From Mycobacterium sp. DL440 (GTDB lineage: Bacteria; Actinomycetota; Actinomycetes; Mycobacteriales; Mycobacteriaceae): 64,000 nt of DNA. The stretch spans positions 5,372,147 to 5,436,146 of the forward strand of contig NZ_CP050191.1 of assembly GCF_011745145.1 (NCBI RefSeq), read 5' to 3'. The notes beneath the pieces were generated by a model. The model saw nothing but the letters and a program-made list of their open reading frames with translations. It was not told where the DNA came from and did no database searches. Positions 1-8,303 of the stretch are shown here, in pieces (position 1 is the first letter of the stretch; every line of letters starts with the position of its first letter). Made by a program: the position numbers and the translations under genes.

Positions 1-1359
1 CGACGGGTTCGCGATCACGCCGAGATCATCGGCCAGCGACTGGGCGGCGGCTTCGGCGCCGGTCCCGTAGTCGATCGTGGTGGTGGCAGCCAGCGATTCG
101 CCGTCGCCGATCTGTCCCTCAGTGAATCCATGTGCGCCGAAGGTGGTTTCGAGTTGGGCGGCCAGTCCGCTGTAGGTGGACGCGTTGATCACGTCGAGCA
201 CCGCACCGTGACCATTGAGCGTCTGAGCCTTGCTGGAGGGGGCCGATGACGACGTCGCGTCGTCCTTGGAGACGAGGTCGTGCACGATCTTGCGGATCGT
301 CGGTACATCCACGATGTTGATGTCCTCGCCGGAGGAGTTCTGGCTGAACTCCTTGATCGGCAGGGTGTAGAGCGTCGGGGGTTTGTCGGTCAGCGCGGAG
401 GCACGTCGGGCAAAACTGGGCAGGTCGAATCCCGCATCGAGCGCGACGTTCTGCTTGACCACGCCCAGCAGGCTGCGCAATCCGGTCGGGCTGTTCAGCG
501 TTCCACTCTTGCCCAGCGCCGATACCAATGCGGCGATGAACGCCTGTTGACGGCGGGTGCGGTCGAGGTCGGTGAAGTTCTCGTCGTTGACGTCGCGACG
601 CTGACGCACGAAGGCCATCGCCTGGGCCGCGTCGATTTCCTGGACACCCTGGTGAAAGTCCGCCCCGGAGTAGGGGTCTGCGGTGTCGGCATTGAGGCAG
701 ACCGTGATCGGTGCCACGGCCTTGGCGATTTCGAAGAATGCGCCGAGAGTGACCTCGACGAAATGGTCGATCGGAATGCCGAGCAGGTTTCGGACCGTGG
801 CGATCTCTGCCTTGCGGCCCGCCTCCCGGGCCTGCTGCTCATTCGCCGACGGATTTTCGGAGTCGGCCTCCAGCGATTCCATCTCGCGCTGATAGGCCCA
901 ACCGTAAGCCTGTTTGACCTTGCCCTTGCACGGAGAGATGTCGCACCCGGCCAGGTCCACATAGTCGTCGCGGGGAATGGAGAACGCGGTGGCCGGGCCG
1001 CCGTCACCGGGCAGGTGCACCACGATCAGCACATTGGCGTTGTAGCCGCCGACAGTCTCGTCACCGGCGTGCAGGGCCTGGTACACATCCTCGGGCAGCG
1101 GGTTGCCGTGCTGATCGAGCCGGCTGTCCAACCCCATGATCAGGATGTTCTCGGTGTCACCCGAGGAGACCGGACCACCATCGAGTGCATTGGAGGTGGT
1201 GATGCCGTCCAGGGCGCCGTGGTAAGTCACCCAGCCCGCACCGGTACCGGCCAGCACCGACGCCGCAACCAGGCCGACTGCGGCGCGTCGGGCCGCGCGC
1301 ACGCCCCGACGCGGCATCCGGTGCCGGGGGGCGTTGGCGGCGTGGACAGGTGTGTTCAT
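1..1359 (-). CDS. LCP (LytR-CpsA-Psr) family cell-wall ligase, C-terminus beyond window
   Basis: LCP proteins attach glycopolymers (in mycobacteria, arabinogalactan) to peptidoglycan at the outer face of the membrane. The 453 visible residues start with a basic segment and one membrane span near residues 27-45. An LCP catalytic domain follows, with ILIMGLDSR near 72, SIPRDDYVDL near 126 and the arginine-rich RTRRQQAFI stretch near 275. From about residue 385 a LytR_C-type domain begins (GAVLDVINASTYSGLA) and runs off the window edge, so the protein is incomplete here. The ATG at 1359 is the usable start because an ATG 11 bases upstream meets a stop after four codons. It diverges from the alpha/beta hydrolase gene at 1442. 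Which LCP paralogue it is cannot be decided from this part. Confidence 0.9.
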   Translation of the reverse strand, partial: MNTPVHAANAPRHRMPRRGVRAARRAAVGLVAASVLAGTGAGWVTYHGALDGITTSNALDGGPVSSGDTENILIMGLDSRLDQHGNPLPEDVYQALHAGDETVGGYNANVLIVVHLPGDGGPATAFSIPRDDYVDLAGCDISPCKGKVKQAYGWAYQREMESLEADSENPSANEQQAREAGRKAEIATVRNLLGIPIDHFVEVTLGAFFEIAKAVAPITVCLNADTADPYSGADFHQGVQEIDAAQAMAFVRQRRDVNDENFTDLDRTRRQQAFIAALVSALGKSGTLNSPTGLRSLLGVVKQNVALDAGFDLPSFARRASALTDKPPTLYTLPIKEFSQNSSGEDINIVDVPTIRKIVHDLVSKDDATSSSAPSSKAQTLNGHGAVLDVINASTYSGLAAQLETTFGAHGFTEGQIGDGESLAATTTIDYGTGAEAAAQSLADDLGVIANPS

Positions 1360-1441
1360 GGCACTGTCATTATGGGGCCGTTCGCTGGGACTCCGACCAC
1401 CGGGGAAAATTGCTGGTCAACACCGATGTCTCGGCATTAGC

Positions 1442-2365
1442 GTGCACCAGGTGAAATTGCGCATGGCCGTGGGCGTGCTGGTGTTGGCAGTGTTGGCGTT
1501 GCTGCTGAACGAACTGGTGGTGGCCAAGGAGCATCGCCAGGCCGAGCCGTTCGCAGGCGGGCACGTGCTTGACCTGGACGGTCCCGACCTCAACGTGCGG
1601 GAGTACGGGCCGCCGGGGGAGCGAGCGGTGGTGTTGCTGCACGGCTACTCGTCCTCGATCGAGTGGTGGGAACGGGTGGCCCCGCAGCTGGCCCGCGATC
1701 AGCGGGTGATCGCGATCGATCTGGTCGGCCACGGCGGCTCGGAGGCGCCCGATGACACCGCCGCGTACCGCTCGGATGCGCAGGCCACGGCGGTACATGC
1801 CGCGCTGGTGCAACTCGGTGTGCGGCGCGCGGTACTGATCGGGCACTCGATGGGCGGAGCGGTCTCGGCCGAACTGGCCCGGCAGTATCCGGACCTGGTG
1901 GAGCGGCTCGTCGTCTCGGATACCCCCGGCGCCGATGATCTGGTCAGCATGCCGCTGCTCGGAAAGATGGTGTGCTGGCCGGTGATCGGACCGGCGCTGG
2001 ACCTCTTCCGGGGCGTCGACGCGATCAGCGAGGATTCACTGCAGACCGGGTTCGCCGCGGACTACACCGTGCCCGACTACGCGCACCGCTCGTTGGAGCG
2101 GCTCACCTACACCGGCTTGTGCGACTCCACCGAGGGCCCACATCCGACCGTGGAAACGCTTGCCGCACTGCACAAGCCGGTGCTCGTGCTGTGGGGTGAC
2201 GAGGATGCGCTGACCCCGACCGCGCCGAATGTCGCGCGTTACACCGCGGCCGGGTTGGCCCCCGTGGTGATCAAAGGGTCCGGGCACACGCCGATGGTCG
2301 AACAGCCGGATCGGTTCCTGGCCGCTGTGGCGCCGTTCGTCAGGACCCCAGTCCCCGCGAGATGA
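1442..2365 (+). CDS. alpha/beta hydrolase, membrane-anchored or exported
   Basis: This is an alpha/beta-hydrolase-fold enzyme with an N-terminal hydrophobic segment (about residues 8-22) that could be a signal anchor. The oxyanion region HGYSS lies near 64. The nucleophile elbow GHSMGG puts the catalytic Ser at about 136, the acid in GDEDALTP is near 255 and the His in GSGHTP near 282, so the triad is complete. The substrate is unknown. The GTG at 1442 is the preferred start, with a GTG at 1451 and an ATG at 1463 as in-frame alternatives; a longer frame opens at 1334 but would overlap the divergent LCP gene. The 3' end overlaps the convergent acyl-CoA dehydrogenase gene by 26 bases. Confidence 0.85.
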   Translation: MHQVKLRMAVGVLVLAVLALLLNELVVAKEHRQAEPFAGGHVLDLDGPDLNVREYGPPGERAVVLLHGYSSSIEWWERVAPQLARDQRVIAIDLVGHGGSEAPDDTAAYRSDAQATAVHAALVQLGVRRAVLIGHSMGGAVSAELARQYPDLVERLVVSDTPGADDLVSMPLLGKMVCWPVIGPALDLFRGVDAISEDSLQTGFAADYTVPDYAHRSLERLTYTGLCDSTEGPHPTVETLAALHKPVLVLWGDEDALTPTAPNVARYTAAGLAPVVIKGSGHTPMVEQPDRFLAAVAPFVRTPVPAR

Positions 2366-3479
2366 CCAGGCGCTGAATCTGATTAGTGCCCTCGAAGATC
2401 TGGGTGATCTTGGCCTCGCGCATGTACCGCTCGACCCGGAAGTCGCGGGTGTAGCCGACACCGCCGAACACCTGCACGGCATCGGTGGTGACCTTCATGG
2501 CGGCGTCGGTGGAGATCAGTTTCGCGACGCTGGCCTGCGTCGAGTAGGGCAGTCCGAGATCGCGACGGCGCGCGGCATCCAGATAGGTGGCGCGTGCGCT
2601 GACCACCGCTGCGGCCATGTCGGCCAGCAGGAAGCCGAGGCCTTGATGGTCGATGATCTTGCGGCCGAACGTGGTTCGCTCATTGGCGTACCGGACCGCT
2701 TCGTCCAGGGCGGCCTGCGCGATGCCGACCGCGACCGCGGCGATTCCGAGCCGGCCGGAGTCCAACGCGGAGAACGCGATCGACAGGCCCTGCCCTTCGG
2801 TGCCGATCAGCCGATCGGCGGGCAGGCGAGCGTTGTCGTAGAACGCCGAGGTGGTCGGGACCGCGTGCAGACCCATCTTCTCCTCGGGTTTCCCGAAGCT
2901 CAAGCCCTCGAGATCGGCGGGGACCAAAAAGCACGAGATGCCCTTGGAGCCCTCGCCGGTGCGGCCGAACAAGGTATAGAAGTCGGCCTTACCGCCGTGC
3001 GTGATCCACGCCTTGGACCCGTTGAGGACGTAGCTGTCGCCGTCGCGGGTCGCCTTGCAGTTCAGTGCCGCGGCATCCGAGCCGGCCTGGGGTTCCGACA
3101 GGCTGTAGGCACCGATCTGGTCACCCGAGAGCATGCCGGGCAGCCAACGCTTCTTCTGCTCCTCGGTGCCGTAGGCGAGCAGCGGGTGCGACGAGAGGCT
3201 GTGCACGCTGACCGCGACGCCGATGGCCGCCCACCGAGCGGCGATCTCCTCGAGTACCTGCAGGTAGACCTCGTAGGGCTGACCGCCGCCGCCCCACTCC
3301 TCGGGCTGGGGCAGGCTCAGTAGCCCGGCCGCGCCAAGTTGGGCCATGACGCCTTCGGGGTACTTCTCGTCGCGCTCGTACTCGTCGACGATCGGGTCGA
3401 GGACCTTGTCGGCGACATCGCGGGTCAGCGCGATGAGGTCACGAGCGTCGTCAGAGGGCAGGAGGCGATCAACCGGCAT
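2340..3479 (-). CDS. acyl-CoA dehydrogenase (FadE family)
   Basis: This 379-residue flavoenzyme oxidises an acyl-CoA to the 2-enoyl-CoA and passes electrons to ETF. All three domains are present: N-terminal helical, middle beta (YSLSEPQAGSDAAAL near 127, GSKAWITHGGKADFY near 152) and C-terminal helical. The C-terminal motif QVFGGVGYTRDF is followed by IFEGTNQIQRL, where the Glu aligns with the catalytic base of short- and medium-chain acyl-CoA dehydrogenases. The length is normal and no defect is visible. The ATG at 3479 lies only 21 bases from the 62-bp palindromic element at 3501-3562, so the gene is either read through from the ROK gene or has a very compact promoter. Chain-length preference cannot be told. 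Confidence 0.92.
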   Translation of the reverse strand: MPVDRLLPSDDARDLIALTRDVADKVLDPIVDEYERDEKYPEGVMAQLGAAGLLSLPQPEEWGGGGQPYEVYLQVLEEIAARWAAIGVAVSVHSLSSHPLLAYGTEEQKKRWLPGMLSGDQIGAYSLSEPQAGSDAAALNCKATRDGDSYVLNGSKAWITHGGKADFYTLFGRTGEGSKGISCFLVPADLEGLSFGKPEEKMGLHAVPTTSAFYDNARLPADRLIGTEGQGLSIAFSALDSGRLGIAAVAVGIAQAALDEAVRYANERTTFGRKIIDHQGLGFLLADMAAAVVSARATYLDAARRRDLGLPYSTQASVAKLISTDAAMKVTTDAVQVFGGVGYTRDFRVERYMREAKITQIFEGTNQIQRLVISRGLGS

Positions 3480-3500
3480 AGTTGCACATCCTAGTTTCTC

Positions 3501-3562
3501 GGCGAGCAGACGTAGGTTCGCGTAGTTCCCGCCCGAAAAGTGCGAGTCTGTGTCTGCTGGGC
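3501..3562. repeat. 62-bp palindromic element, copy A (degenerate)
   Basis: One of four imperfect palindromes in this window that are all exactly 62 bp long. The ends are GGCGAGCAGACG and GTCTGCTGGGC and the centre contains CGAAAAG, as in the other copies. The arms here are the most diverged of the four; most differences between them are transitions. It begins 22 bp after the ROK gene and ends 21 bp before the start codon of the acyl-CoA dehydrogenase. Confidence 0.7.
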
Positions 3563-3584
3563 AGGAAAGGTGATCGCTGGCGCG

Positions 3585-4745
3585 CTACGAACTCTGGGTG
3601 CGCAACAATCCGGCGATGTCGGGATCGAGTTGCTGCAGGGCGACGATGACCGCCACCCGGTAGTCGCGACCGATCTGTGAGCGCACGGTGGTGGTGCGGC
3701 CACGCCTCTCGGGTGGTCTGATCTCGTCGATACGCGCTTCGAGGGCGACGGTGAGTTCCTCGAACTCAGTGATGAGCCCGGAGAGGATCAGGATCTCCGG
3801 ATCGAGGAGCGCTTCGATGAGGATTGCCGTGTGCGCGATCCGGTCGATCACGTCGCTGATGATCTTCTGGGCGACCGGGTTTCGACTCGTTTCCTGCGCC
3901 ACTGCCTTGAGGTCGATGTCCCTCAACGGCACACCTTCGGTGTGCGGGGCGACCGGTTGCATGGCGTGCAGCGACATTGTGGCGTTGACGCACCCGACTT
4001 GCCCGCATGTGCACTTCGCGTTGCTGCCGGCGATGGGTACGTGCCCTATTGCGCCGGCAACTCCGGTTGCGCCCGCATACGGTCGTCCGCCGATAATCAG
4101 GCCTGCGTCGAGGTGACCTCCGCAATTGAGCACCAGTGCCGAGCGGACCTCCCTGGCCTTGCCTGCGATCGTTTCGGCAAGCGTCATGGCCTGCGTCGTG
4201 TCCTGCACGGCGGTCGGTATTCCGAGCGCACGGGATACCGACTTGCCGAGGTCCACGTCAGACCAGCCGAGCACTTTCGACTCGATCACGAATCCCGTTG
4301 CACTGTCGATGAATCCCGGTAAACAGATGCCCGCGGCAGCCACCGAACCGCCCGCGGGTTCGTCGATCAGTTTTTTGGCTATCCGGATGATCGACTTGAT
4401 CACGGCTGCCGACGTTCGTCCGGCGGTGAGTGTCTCGTCTTCTCGGGAGATGTTGCCCGTTGCGTCAGCGACGGCGATGCGCGCGCGACGTTCGTCGATC
4501 CAGATGCCGAGGACCCGCCGTGCCTGCGGGTTGCAGCCGAGAAGTTTGCGAGGGCGGCCACGGTAGCCAGGACCCTCGACGCGCGAGTCCAGTTCGATCA
4601 AGGTCCCGTCATCGATCAGTTCACTCACGATGGCCGTGATCGACGGTCGGCTCAGACCGAGCCGATCAGCCAGGTCGGCCCGGGCCAACGGACCCTCGGT
4701 CCGCAACAGGTGAACGACCCGTTGGCGGTGCAGCAGGTGCAGCAC
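3585..4745 (-). CDS. ROK family transcriptional regulator
   Basis: ROK repressors combine an N-terminal winged helix-turn-helix with a sugar-kinase-like domain that binds a sugar ligand. Residues 15-60 form the DNA-binding part (ADLADRLGLSRPSITAIVSEL). The ROK domain follows, with the zinc-site signature CTCGQVGCVN near 245, matching the family CxCGxxGCxE pattern except that the final acidic residue is Asn. The GTG at 4745 is preceded by AGGAGG at a good distance. The reading frame stays open upstream with the sequence STRQEAQV, typical of ROK N-termini, so a non-standard earlier start is possible. It diverges from the large secreted protein gene, a possible target. Confidence 0.88.
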   Translation of the reverse strand: MLHLLHRQRVVHLLRTEGPLARADLADRLGLSRPSITAIVSELIDDGTLIELDSRVEGPGYRGRPRKLLGCNPQARRVLGIWIDERRARIAVADATGNISREDETLTAGRTSAAVIKSIIRIAKKLIDEPAGGSVAAAGICLPGFIDSATGFVIESKVLGWSDVDLGKSVSRALGIPTAVQDTTQAMTLAETIAGKAREVRSALVLNCGGHLDAGLIIGGRPYAGATGVAGAIGHVPIAGSNAKCTCGQVGCVNATMSLHAMQPVAPHTEGVPLRDIDLKAVAQETSRNPVAQKIISDVIDRIAHTAILIEALLDPEILILSGLITEFEELTVALEARIDEIRPPERRGRTTTVRSQIGRDYRVAVIVALQQLDPDIAGLLRTQSS

Positions 4746-4840
4746 CTGCGCCTCCTGACGTGTCGATTCTGACCGTTTCAGCAGAACCTCCTTGACGGGC
4801 TCAACAGTATGCTGCTATTAAGTTCGTCACACAAATTAAA

Positions 4841-4850
4841 TAGGTACCTA
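4841..4850. promoter_or_regulatory. candidate operator palindrome in the ROK/secreted-protein intergenic region
   Basis: TAGGTACCTA is a perfect 10-bp palindrome in an unusually AT-rich 50-bp patch between the divergent ROK regulator and the secreted protein gene, 19 bp before the chosen ATG. ROK repressors often bind such divergent regions. The assignment is positional inference only. Confidence 0.3.
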
Positions 4851-4868
4851 GGGCATCGGAGCCACGCC

Positions 4869-7685
4869 ATGACCGCTAGTAATCCCCTCATCAACCCCCT
4901 GTTCGCCTCGTCCTCGTCGAGTGCGCCGGCACGGGCGACCGTGTCTCGGACAACAACTCAAACTACCGCGAAGATCGGCGCGTACAGCGGCGTCGTGGTG
5001 GCGGGATGGCTGGTTGCTGCGGTAGCCAGCGGCTATGGCGTCGCCGCGGCCGACACCACCGGTACGTCCTCGGCGGATTCCGCTACGTCCAGTTCAACGA
5101 ACTCGACGTCAGCGGGTGAGGGTTCCACTGGCGCTCAGGTGAAGCCAACGGCGGGCACCGGCTCCGACGACGGGGCGAAAGGCGGATCCCCGTTCGGCAA
5201 AGGCTGGGCCAAGAAGGTCGCCAAGCCGAAGCGGGCCGGCAAGACGTCGTTGACCAAGGAGCTGGCGCCAGGTGTGACGGTCAGCAGCAGTGGCGGCGCA
5301 CGGGCGAACGATGCTGATCCCTCTTCCGATGCCGAAAGCGCCGGGGCACAGAAGGAACCAGGCAAGCAGACGGTGATCGCCGAGGTGATTGACGCGCCCT
5401 CGAAGGCTCTGTCGTCGATACCTGACAAGGTTCGGTCGACAGTGCTGGAGCTGACCGACGGCAAGGGCGCGCCGGGGCTGTCGTTGCCGGAGCTGCCCGC
5501 GCCGGCTGTCGCGTCGCCGCGCACCTCGGATACCGCGCAGTCCCCGGCGCCACTGAACCCGGTGAACCTCAATGACACGGTCAAGCGGTCTTTCGAGCGG
5601 GTGGAGCAGGTCACCGGCACGATCACCGAGAAGATGACGGAGCAACTCAGCGAGAGGCTCAGTGCGTCACATGTGGCTGCCGCCGCGAATGAGACCAAGG
5701 CGCTTGCCGTGTCGACTGCACGCAATGCGCAGATTGCCACTGCGGCCGTGGTCGCTCCGAAGAATCCGGTCGCCGATCCCACGGATGATCCGGCTGGGGT
5801 GCTCAACGGGATTGTCACCAATCTGCTCAATCCGTTCCTCGCGCCGTCTCCGGATTCTCCCGAGCCGTTTACCCCGATGGCATGGGCGGTGTTGGGGTGG
5901 GTCAGGCGCAATCTGTTCAACCAGGCGCCGGTGGTCAGCAACCCGACCACCACGGTGCAGACGGGGCAGACCGTAACGGGCAACATCGGCGTCACCGATG
6001 CCGAGGGTGACGCGTTGACGTACACGGTCACGAAGGCGCCCGAGCACGGCACCTTGACGATCGATCAGGAGACGGGTGAGTTCACCTACACCCCGGACGA
6101 CATCAACTACGATGTGGCGCAGACGGACTCGTTCACCGTGTCGGTCACCGACGGGAACAGGATCAACCTGTTGGCCCTGTTCAAACCGCGCACCGCTCAG
6201 AATGACGTCGACCTCACGGTGCTCAGCCCGACGATCGAGCGGGTGATCCTGGACCTCCCTGATGGCATCAAGAACCCGAACACCCCGCGGTTCTCCGAAG
6301 ACGGTCAGTCCGTCTACTTTGGGGCGACACCGGCGGAAGGCGGCCGTCAGGAGATCTATCGGATCAGCGTCGGCGGCTCAGACGTCGAGTGCATCACCTG
6401 CGGTGTGTCCACCGAAGTCACCGCCGGGCTCTCGAGAGTCGTTCCCTTCCAGGATGGTTCGGGGCGGCTCATGATCCAGGTCACGACGAGCCCGAACTCC
6501 TACGTCGTGTACGAAGAGACAGCTGACGGCAAGCAGCTGGTCCCTGTCATCACCCCACCGGCGGGGGCACGCGTCCTCGATCCTCAGCGTGAGATGCGAA
6601 TCTCGCCCGACGGGACACACGTGTTGTTCAGCCAGATCCAGATGAGCCCACAAGGTCTCATCACCGCGGTACCGGTGGTGGGCCGGCTGGAGCGGACGGA
6701 CGCCGGCTATGAGATCGCCGATGCCCGAGTGGTTTACCCCGTCGGTGAGGGAAAGCAGTGGACCCCGGACGGCAAGGGCGTGATCATCCTCGGTGGGCGA
6801 TATGAGGCGGGCAATGTCGACGACATCGTCGTCGACCTGGAGACGGGAGAGGTGACTCGCCTGACCGGCAACCTCGACTACGACGAGGACACAGACCTGT
6901 CCCCCAACGAAAAGTGGATCGCAATCGGCAGCACCCGCGGATACGACGCGCTGACGCCGATGTCGCGGATTGTGCGACCGGCGTTCCTACCGGCGGACAT
7001 CCAGGGAGCGGTGTATCAGGCCTATGCCGGAACCTCGGATGGCCAGAATATTTCGAACCAGGAGTGGATCCTCGCCGTCGAGGATGATCTCAAGGGCGAG
7101 AACGGTATGCCGGCGTTCGTCGACGGCGACGGCTACACCGCCCGCAGCATGGCGAGCTGGAACAACACCGGCGACGCGGTCACGTTCTGGGAGGCCAGTC
7201 CGACCGGTGAATCCCGGCTGGTCATCGCCAATCTGAAATACACGACCAGTGTCGGGCCGGTAGAAGGCGATCGGGTGACCCCGGATCCAGCCTGGGCGCC
7301 GGAGCTCAAGACCTACGTTCCCAGCGCGGCGCCGTTGCCGCCGACCGGAACCTATGCCGGTGCACAGGGAGGTACTGCCGTGGTCAGTGAAGTCACCGAC
7401 GCCGCCGGCCACACGGTTCGCACTGTCACCTACACCGATTACGTCAACGAGCAGGGAATGATCCTCAACGGCACCGAATCGACCGGCACCACGGCCAGCC
7501 AGTCATCCATCCATTACCTCGCCGATATCACCGTGACAGGCGAGCACACCGGATACCTCAAGGCGGACGCCAACATCAACAAGCTGCAGCGCACGATAAC
7601 CGGCCACATCACCTCTGACCTCGACGGTGATGTTCAGAACGTCATCGACCAGAACAAGATCGACGAGGATCGGGAAAACATGTAA
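4869..7685 (+). CDS. large secreted protein: Ser/Thr-rich region, Ig-like/VCBS domain, beta-propeller
   Basis: The protein has about 938 residues. A signal segment lies near residues 32-55 (VVVAGWLVAAVASGYG) with an Ala-x-Ala-like cleavage site at VAAAD. A long low-complexity Ser/Thr/Gly/Lys-rich stretch follows to about residue 330. Then comes one Ig-like/VCBS-type (tandem-95) domain at about 355-440 (ITVTDAEGD-like pattern GVTDAEGDALTY). The rest resembles a TolB/WD40-like propeller with repeated blades such as PRFSEDGQSVYFGA, MRISPDGTHVLFSQ and DLSPNEKWIAIGS. Similar proteins are common in mycobacteria but of unknown function; a surface or adhesion role is inference. An earlier in-frame ATG at 4809 exists, but the ATG at 4869 fits the export signal better. 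Confidence 0.75.
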   Translation: MTASNPLINPLFASSSSSAPARATVSRTTTQTTAKIGAYSGVVVAGWLVAAVASGYGVAAADTTGTSSADSATSSSTNSTSAGEGSTGAQVKPTAGTGSDDGAKGGSPFGKGWAKKVAKPKRAGKTSLTKELAPGVTVSSSGGARANDADPSSDAESAGAQKEPGKQTVIAEVIDAPSKALSSIPDKVRSTVLELTDGKGAPGLSLPELPAPAVASPRTSDTAQSPAPLNPVNLNDTVKRSFERVEQVTGTITEKMTEQLSERLSASHVAAAANETKALAVSTARNAQIATAAVVAPKNPVADPTDDPAGVLNGIVTNLLNPFLAPSPDSPEPFTPMAWAVLGWVRRNLFNQAPVVSNPTTTVQTGQTVTGNIGVTDAEGDALTYTVTKAPEHGTLTIDQETGEFTYTPDDINYDVAQTDSFTVSVTDGNRINLLALFKPRTAQNDVDLTVLSPTIERVILDLPDGIKNPNTPRFSEDGQSVYFGATPAEGGRQEIYRISVGGSDVECITCGVSTEVTAGLSRVVPFQDGSGRLMIQVTTSPNSYVVYEETADGKQLVPVITPPAGARVLDPQREMRISPDGTHVLFSQIQMSPQGLITAVPVVGRLERTDAGYEIADARVVYPVGEGKQWTPDGKGVIILGGRYEAGNVDDIVVDLETGEVTRLTGNLDYDEDTDLSPNEKWIAIGSTRGYDALTPMSRIVRPAFLPADIQGAVYQAYAGTSDGQNISNQEWILAVEDDLKGENGMPAFVDGDGYTARSMASWNNTGDAVTFWEASPTGESRLVIANLKYTTSVGPVEGDRVTPDPAWAPELKTYVPSAAPLPPTGTYAGAQGGTAVVSEVTDAAGHTVRTVTYTDYVNEQGMILNGTESTGTTASQSSIHYLADITVTGEHTGYLKADANINKLQRTITGHITSDLDGDVQNVIDQNKIDEDRENM

Positions 7686-7710
7686 TCCCTCAATGCGCTG
7701 TGTACGCCTA

Positions 7711-7752
7711 CCGCTCCGACCCGCTCACCTCACGGTGCGTTAGTCGGAGCGG
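7711..7752. terminator. hairpin between convergent genes
   Basis: CCGCTCCGAC (7711-7720) and GTCGGAGCGG (7743-7752) form a perfect 10-bp stem with a 22-base loop. It lies between the 3' ends of the secreted-protein gene and the RidA gene. There is no T-run, which is usual for mycobacterial terminator-like hairpins. Confidence 0.5.
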
Positions 7753-7759
7753 TTGGCGT

Positions 7760-8140
7760 TCAAGGGATCCGGGCGATGATCTGGATCTCGGCCAATGCGC
7801 CCAGGACCAGCTCGGTCACGCCGACCGCGGTCCAGGCCGGGTACGGGGCGGGCACGAATTCGTCCTTGACTGCGCCAAAAAGCTGGATATGTCGCTGTAG
7901 GTCGACGTGATAACTCGTGATGTCGGTGACATCGGCAAACGTCAGCCCCGCCTCTGCGAGTAGCCCGCGAAGGTTCTCGAAGGCCAGCGTGAACTGTGCC
8001 CGCGGTTCCTCCGGCAGCGTCATGTCCGGCCGGATGCCCATCATTCCGGAGCAACGCAGGTGCTCGCCGTCGATCACCGCGGGCGAGAAATGGTGGGCGT
8101 CGTACATCGGTTGCATCCACTGCGGGACAACTATTTTCAT
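7760..8140 (-). CDS. RidA/YjgF/UK114 family protein
   Basis: The RidA family includes deaminases that hydrolyse reactive enamine/imine intermediates, plus many relatives of unknown activity. The 126-residue length is typical. Visible are the N-terminal strand with CSGMMGIRPD, the central helix FENLRGLLAEAG, DVTDITSYHVDL and the C-terminal AEIQIIARIP. The canonical Arg of active RidA (in the IPxAR-like segment before the C-terminal strand) is not obvious, so the activity is uncertain. The ATG at 8140 has AGGAG upstream at good spacing, which decides this start over the longer open frame. A 62-bp palindromic element separates it from pntB. Confidence 0.85.
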   Translation of the reverse strand: MKIVVPQWMQPMYDAHHFSPAVIDGEHLRCSGMMGIRPDMTLPEEPRAQFTLAFENLRGLLAEAGLTFADVTDITSYHVDLQRHIQLFGAVKDEFVPAPYPAWTAVGVTELVLGALAEIQIIARIP

Positions 8141-8220
8141 ACATTGCTCCTGGTTGAGTGCACTCACGTCGTGCTCGAAATTAGGCTTCGGGTCGGGCGC
8201 CGGGCGATAGACCATCTGAC

Positions 8221-8282
8221 CGTGAACAGACACAAAACTGCCCCTTTTCGCGCGAAAAGGGGCAGTTTTGTGTCTGCTCGCC
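8221..8282. repeat. 62-bp palindromic element, copy B (near-perfect)
   Basis: The inner 50 bp (8227-8276) are a perfect palindrome with the centre TTTTCGCGCGAAAA. The 62-bp frame has ends CGTGAACAGAC and GTCTGCTCGCC, matching the other copies. It starts 21 bp beyond the pntB stop codon, and a hairpin of 25 uninterrupted base pairs could form in either transcript. Confidence 0.9.
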
Positions 8283-8303
8283 GGAGAAATCCGGCAGAGG
8301 AAT

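Noticed and set aside
280..1440. 386-codon plus-strand frame opposite the LCP gene
   Set aside because: The minus strand encodes a clear LCP protein; the plus-strand frame has no domain and is an antisense shadow.
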